DNA of 64,000 bases from Chaetoderma sp. LZ-2023a (Eukaryota; Mollusca; Caudofoveata; Chaetodermatida; Chaetodermatidae), in contig CM067360.1 in NCBI GenBank assembly GCA_034401795.1, forward strand, positions 122,155,430-122,219,429, in the 5' to 3' direction. Each line of letters opens with the position of its first letter. Position 1 is the stretch's first letter. This document shows, one piece after another, positions 59,401-64,000 of this stretch. The notes under the pieces are model-generated. The model made no database searches, was not told where the DNA came from, and saw nothing but the letters and a program-made list of their open reading frames with translations. The position numbers and the translations under genes are program-made.

Positions 59401-59600
59401 AACAGTCATAACCAGCAAGAGTCGGTTCCTCCAACACAAGCTTATTCTGTGGATTCTTTGGTTTTAGTTCTGACACACCAACAATATCAGGGGAGTATTG
59501 TTGTATACGGATTTGCAGTTCTTCGCATTTGTTTGAGGCGTCCAGATTTGTGTATATACATTTCAATCCAGATAAAACACTCAATCGGAGATTGAGTTTA
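56430..59600 (-). mobile_element. CR1/Jockey-group LINE, broken and split by a MITE
   Basis: On the minus strand, AP endonuclease is recognisable from 59584 (MSVLSGLKCIYTNLDASNKC, DIVGVSELKPKN, GYDCWSNIDSKCSGVALY, IGFFYLSPNS). Reverse transcriptase follows at 57645-57030 (QQQHCFMKGRSCVTQI, AIYFDFQKAFDTVP, LGPILFLIFINSLPD, KLFADDTKLYRA). The C-terminal domain is at 56927-56430 (RRDTKLLPGM, LSYRSLRGDMIETFKYL, FFCNRVINHWNSL). There is no RNase H, consistent with the CR1/Jockey group. A family-A MITE interrupts it at 58243-58620. Several frame changes and stops make it inactive. The 3' UTR probably runs on to about 55.8-56.4 kb, but I cannot fix its end. Confidence 0.88.
58243..58620. mobile_element. 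Family-A MITE inserted in the CR1-type LINE
   Basis: The ends are imperfect inverted repeats (taat..gcctttcc at the left, ggaaaggtccatta at the right). The centre is a short B-type hairpin (ttgaatattttgaaactaat ... attagttacaaaatattcaa). Blocks 'catatgacatcataat' and 'tgggtggagcttagcta' are shared with the copy at 51389-51771. Confidence 0.8.
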
Positions 59601-59969
59601 ATCGTTGTTAGGAAGTAACCAGAGTAATTTTGTAACTTGGGGGCGGATAGTTTTAGAATCTGAAAGCTGTTTTTGATAAGCTCTCGTTATATCTTTTTGC
59701 ACTTTCCTTGATGTATATATTTCAGTTTGTGAATATTCACCAGTATTAACTGTCTTTCTATAGTAATTATTCTTATATTATGGTTTTTGGTAGTTCTATA
59801 TTCTGTACCTGGTTGACTAATCTCTAGCAATGATATAATTTCCCGTGCTGATATGTGGAATTCATTAGCAGTATTCTAGGATGTGGTGATATGTAATCTG
59901 TGATAAGTACAGTCAAACCTGTCTATAGCAGACACTGACTTTTGGCCCAAAAGCCATTTCGGCATATTC

Positions 59970-60194
59970 TAACCATTTAATGGTCAAGACGGCCTCTCTG
60001 GTGGCCTTAAGAAATGTTCATTTGCAAGGCCAGAGATGACTGCTTTTGAAATTTTACCACTAACATGACTGGTTCGTTATCTGAACCAGTCACTCAAGTG
60101 ATAGGCTTTCAAAAAATAGTCTTCTCTTGGCCTCCAAATAGCCATTCAATAAATAAATATTATTTTCAAAACAAATTTGAACATTAAAGGGTTT
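59970..60194. mobile_element. Family-C MITE ('ggtcaagac' subtype)
   Basis: The core ggttcgttatctgaacc lies near 60078. Arms 'gccagagatgact' and 'aatagtcttctcttggcc'. It ends acattaaagggtt. Confidence 0.8.
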
Positions 60195-60286
60195 AGCGAC
60201 GTGCACCTTTGAGTGACCGCCTTTATAATGTTCATAACATGTCGTGTTATAGATAGGTTTTGCGCTATAATTCTAGTGACTAATGA

Positions 60287-60497
60287 TTAACTCTTTCACC
60301 GATGACTTCCTCATATCTGATTTTGAAGGCAAACGTAAAGAAAAACTGTTGAATATTTTGAATTTTATTTGACTGGAAGCCATTGCTGCCTAAGGCAGAA
60401 CTGTCTTCCAGTCAACTTAATTTCGAAATATTCAACAGAATAAGTTTTATATCGTAAAGAATGTTCTTTTTTCAGGGATTTGTCAGTGAAATGGTTA
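60287..60497. mobile_element. Family-B MITE, complete with TTAA ends
   Basis: This copy shows the true ends of family B: ttaactctttcaccgatgac at the left and the complement ttaaccatttcactgacaaa at the right. The hairpin ttgaatattttgaat...ttcgaaatattcaac lies in the centre. Confidence 0.85.
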
Positions 60498-60782
60498 ATA
60501 AACATTCTAGGACTGTGATAAGTAGTATTCCCCGAGTTTCTGCTTGCTGCAATATGTCTTACTAACACTATCGAAAGCATCAATGTGAATAATATGATTA
60601 TTGACATGGTTTTATTTTTCATCCCATCACATGCATAAATGTTATTAATTCATTATAATGCGTTAATTAAAATTATTAGTCCACTTATTTCCAATGCCCT
60701 GTTATGCAGTCCATTGTGTTAGCCATTTGTCTTAAGGCCCTCCAGTAATCCTTCACTTGAGACATGTGGTCTTTTTGCTTAT

Positions 60783-60961
60783 TGAATGTCCATTTGCAGG
60801 CAAAGACTTTTTTGTAAATTTATTACCGGAATGACTGGCTCGATTATCGAGCCAGCCAATCGTCGTAAATTTGTTTAAATAGTCTTTTCGTGGTCTGCAA
60901 ATGGACGTTCCTCAAGACCACTGCGGAGGCTGACTTTGTCCGACATCACCATCATTGTTAA
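60783..60961. mobile_element. Family-C MITE
   Basis: The core ggctcgattatcgagcc is a perfect palindrome near 60846. The right TTAA (60958-60961) is shared with the family-D element that follows. Confidence 0.8.
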
Positions 60962-61168
60962 CCCTTACCACACTAATGTCAGATTTTTAAATTTTCAAAT
61001 TAAATTCAAAGATGAACCAGTGTACATTTTTAAACAAATTTGGTGGAAGATGGTGCTGCTGAAGGCAGCAACATCATCCACCAAAATTGTTGGAAAATGT
61101 ACACCAGTTTCTTTGCTATATTGACATAGTAAAAGACAGAATATTGATATCAGAATGGTAAGGGTTAA
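60958..61168. mobile_element. Family-D palindromic MITE, complete
   Basis: Starts ttaacccttaccacactaat and ends 'atcagaatggtaagggttaa'. The central stem 'gatggtgctgctgaaggcagcaacatcatc' is almost perfect. Confidence 0.88.
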
Positions 61169-61239
61169 TAAGAGGAGTTGCATTAGATAATGGCCTTAGT
61201 ACTGGTGGCAAGAGGGTGGTCCTCTTTACTGGTTTTTGG

Positions 61240-61420
61240 TCCACGTTCTAACCTTAATACGGTAATAATTGGTCAAGAAGGTCACAATTTTCTCTTAGTG
61301 TATGGTAATTTGGAAGCCAAGAGAAGCCTATTTTTACCACTCATTCTAGCATGGTTAAGATTGCAAACAGAATCTTGTCAGGATTGGCCTGTAAATGAAT
61401 GTTTCAGAAGACAGTTATTT
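61240..61420. mobile_element. Family-C MITE, strongly decayed
   Basis: 'taattggtcaagaaggtcac', 'gaagccaagagaagcctattt' and 'ggcctgtaaatgaatg' are family-C pieces in the right order. The core is lost. Confidence 0.55.
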
Positions 61421-62173
61421 TTGGTTGGTATGCAGTGTTTCTCAAGGCGTCTAAATTTTGGAGGTCCCCAGGACCTCACACCTTGAAATCTGGGGGATCC
61501 CAAACTGAAATATGCGGGTCCTAAACTGAAAAAAACAGGGTTTTCAATACAGTTTTTTTCATCCATGCTAAAATTAGACGGTATAATGGACTCATAGCTA
61601 TGAATTATCATGGTAGATTTTGTGGGTATTTCTGTGCAAAATCCTGTAAAACTAATTAATATTTAAAAACCACACAATTTTCAGGGATGCCATGGGACCC
61701 ATTACCCCAACCTTTGGGGGGTCCAAAGTTGCATTTTGGAGTTATATACCATGAAAAGAACCCTTATGAGAATCAGTGCTTGTATGATCAATAAATTGTA
61801 TAAAAAGAAAGCCATCATGCTATCATCTGAAGGCATGCTCTCTCAATCTCTCCCTCCCGCCCTCCTTCCCCCTCTCTCTCTCCCTTCCTCCCTCCTCTGT
61901 CTCTCTCTCTTTTTTATTGTTCTGAGTAGACCTCATGTGGAGGACAGGAACAGGAACTGTGATATTGTTGACACTACATTCCACCGGCTAGTGCCATATT
62001 GGCCCGTTGAACCCTCAGGACAGCAAACTAACTAGTATAAATATCTTTATATGCTTAGCAATTTGTTACAAATCTACTAAATCTATATTAAAAGTATAAT
62101 ATATATTTAAAATTTACGTTTGTTTATTTTGATATTTTAACAACGTTGATGTGTGCATATTTGTGATATTTCA
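61421..62173. other. No supported gene; pyrimidine-rich tract
   Basis: A long c/t tract at 61842-61921 precedes a 34-codon open stretch, discussed under rejected items. The rest is unassigned. Confidence 0.4.
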
Positions 62174-62390
62174 TTAACCGTTTAAGATTGGAGTTTTCCG
62201 TAGTCATTGTCTATTTGCAGACCAAGTGAAGACTATTTTAGAAGATTTACCACTGGAATGAGTGGCTCAATTACTGAGCCAGTCATTCCCGTGGTAACTT
62301 TTTAAAAATGGTCTCGACCTACAATTGGACATTGCCCATGACCAGTGCAGAAGCCGTGTTTGTTAGTCGATTTGGTCATTAAATGGTTAA
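62174..62390. mobile_element. Family-C MITE
   Basis: The core ggctcaattactgagcc is near 62272. It begins ttaaccgtttaagattgg and ends 'ggtcattaaatggttaa'. Confidence 0.83.
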
Positions 62391-62464
62391 TTATCCCTGT
62401 GTATAATACGGTTGTTCATTATTTTATAAAATATATTTTTTAAGGCCATATAAACAACATATTA

Positions 62465-62674
62465 TTAACCCTTACCACATTGATGTCAGCTTTTTAAAAT
62501 TTGAAATTACGTTAAAATATGAATGGTGTATACATTTTTCAACAAATTTGGTAGAAGATGGTACTGTCGAAGACAGCAACATTGTCCATCAGAATTGTTG
62601 AAAAATGTACACCAGATTCTTTGCTATTGGCATAATAAAAGATTGACTATTGACAAGAGAGTGCTAAGGGTTAA
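62465..62674. mobile_element. Family-D palindromic MITE, complete
   Basis: Starts ttaacccttaccacattgat and ends gagtgctaagggttaa. The central stem is preserved. Confidence 0.86.
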
Positions 62675-62730
62675 ACTTGAATCTTGTCAGTGAATGGACA
62701 TGGACTTAGGCGACTGCGATGCGGTCCAGG

Positions 62731-62959
62731 AACCATTTAACACTCAAAGAAAATTTTCTCATAGAAGATGTCTATTTGCAGACAAAGAGAAGACTCTTTT
62801 TGAAAATTTACTACTGGAATTACTGGCCCATGATCAGTTATTGAGCCAGTCATTCCAGTGGTAAATTTTCAAAAATAGTCTTCTCTTGGTCTGCAAATGG
62901 ACATTTCTCACGACCACTGCAGAAGCCATTTTTGGCTGATATGAGGGTTAAACGGTTAA
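62731..62959. mobile_element. Family-C palindromic MITE
   Basis: Arms 'gcagacaaagagaagactct' and 'aaaaatagtcttctcttggt'. The centre carries a small insertion (cccatgatcagttattgagcc). It ends gagggttaaacggttaa. Confidence 0.84.
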
Positions 62960-63129
62960 GCGTGTGGCCCCTGAATGGGTCCTAGAATAATTATCATGTG
63001 CGTAATTTGTCTGTATTCTGGACTCTGCGCTACTAGTTTTATAATCATGCTAAATTTGTTAGAACCTTGGGAATAGTTTTACTGAGTGCTATTGCAACCT
63101 TAGCCAGCAACAACTTACAGCAGCATTGC

Positions 63130-63302
63130 ATAGCAAAGTACAGCAGAGTAATTTTGAAAAATTATCACTGGAATGACTGGCTCGATCATCGAGCCAGTCA
63201 TTCCAGTGGTAAATCTTCAAAAATACTATTCTGTTTACCTGCAGATGGACATTCCTCAAGGCTACTGCAGAGGCTGGTTTTCGCCGGCGTGACCATTCAC
63301 CC
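63130..63302. mobile_element. Family-C MITE, left end lost
   Basis: Perfect core ggctcgatcatcgagcc near 63187. The right arm continues to 'ggcgtgaccattcacccgtaa', where a family-D element begins. Confidence 0.82.
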
Positions 63303-63503
63303 GTAACACTCCGATGTCAATATTCTGTCTTTTTCTGTGTCAATAGCAAAGTAAATATTGTACATTTTTCAACAATTTTGGTGGACAATGTTGCTATCTA
63401 CGACAGCACCATCTTCCACCAAATTTGTTGAAAAATGAACACCAGTTCAGCTTTTAATTTGATATGAAAATTTGAAATTTTTATATAAGGTTTAAGGGGT
63501 TAA
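63300..63503. mobile_element. Family-D palindromic MITE, right end decayed
   Basis: Starts cccgtaacactccgatgtca. The central arms ttggtggacaatgttgctat and acagcaccatcttccaccaa are present. The right terminal repeat is eroded, ending ggtttaaggggttaa. Confidence 0.8.
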
Positions 63504-63730
63504 TCTTGATATTAATTAATTACAACATGCAATATATACATTCTCAAAACATTTCAAGTTACAGAATATTTTTATGCATTTTGAAAGTGATTGAATATTT
63601 AATTTACACATGGATGGATGGATGCCCATGACAGTTGCTGTTTCAGTAATTTACATATAGTTATTATATTTGCTCAAAGTGAGAACGTTGTTAGGCATTC
63701 CAACGTAAACAATTTATCATTTGACGAAAA

Positions 63731-63832
<102 letters not shown>

Positions 63833-64000
63833 TGTATATAATTGTATTTAATATTAGAATTTTATATTTAAATTCATTTGTAGTCGGTATCAGTAACTGA
63901 ATGACGAATAATGTACATATGGATTATGATTTACTAATATATTTAATGGAGAGACCGACCTGTCACTCAAGTACCTGATGTCATAATCAATTACCTCACT

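Noticed and set aside
61736-62035. 99-codon frame whose last 34 codons follow a strong pyrimidine tract and an AG, looking like a terminal exon
   Set aside because: The acceptor phase does not fit any good donor near the end of the last GOLM1-like exon, and the peptide matches no family I know. It may belong to a neighbouring gene, but nothing else supports it.

Overview
This is a 64 kb piece of a repeat-rich animal nuclear genome. It holds a spliced gene with very large introns and many transposon relics: two LINEs with AP-endonuclease genes, an RTE-type LINE, a Tc1 element, a DIRS element, hAT-type MITEs and dozens of palindromic TTAA-ended MITEs. Several repeats open with runs of 'gtccgtccgtccatcc' or with 'ttagctcacctgg' and close with 'cttgtt'. 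Repeats of this style are common in molluscs and other lophotrochozoans, so I infer a marine lophotrochozoan, probably a mollusc. The phylum is an inference and is not proven by any gene here. There is no sign of prokaryotic sequence, operons, CRISPR or tRNA/rRNA genes.

The one host gene I can support runs on the + strand from about 11.6 to 50.6 kb. It has six coding exons (11607-11785, 19180-19360, 20208-20262, 29242-29311, 45831-45962, 49246-50557). Each junction has GT/AG borders and compatible codon phase. Joined, they encode 642 residues that resemble the Golgi type II membrane proteins GOLM1/GOLM2 (GP73/CASC4): a short basic N-terminus, one membrane span ending in FYYWNASSR, a coiled-coil luminal stalk, and a long acidic tail with a 15-residue tandem repeat. 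A 5' non-coding exon must lie upstream, because the first coding exon begins with a splice acceptor. I did not find it.

Layout. 1-9.6 kb: palindromic MITEs, two hAT MITEs with 8-bp target duplications, and tandem-array repeats. 9.98-11.49 kb: a nearly whole Tc1-like transposon sitting in a TA microsatellite just before the first coding exon. 12.44-17.52 kb: a 5-kb element with long terminal inverted repeats and a decayed gene of a widespread but poorly characterised cysteine-rich family. 17.6-29.3 kb: MITEs, tandem arrays and exons 2-4. 29.6-33.6 kb: an antisense I-type LINE with RNase H. 34.6-44.1 kb: a fossil DIRS-type retroelement with two nested insertions. 44.5-49 kb: tandem arrays, an RTE-type LINE 3' end, and exon 5. 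49.2-50.6 kb: the last coding exon. 50.6-64 kb: MITEs, a third hAT MITE with a perfect target duplication, and an antisense CR1-type LINE split by a MITE.

The most striking structure outside the gene is a set of three unrelated hairpin MITE families (called B, C and D here). Members end in TTAA plus a CCCTT-like motif, look piggyBac-mobilised, and repeatedly abut each other through one shared TTAA. A fourth family (A) carries the B hairpin in its centre. The largest TE-encoded open question is the decayed gene inside the 12.44-17.52 kb element.
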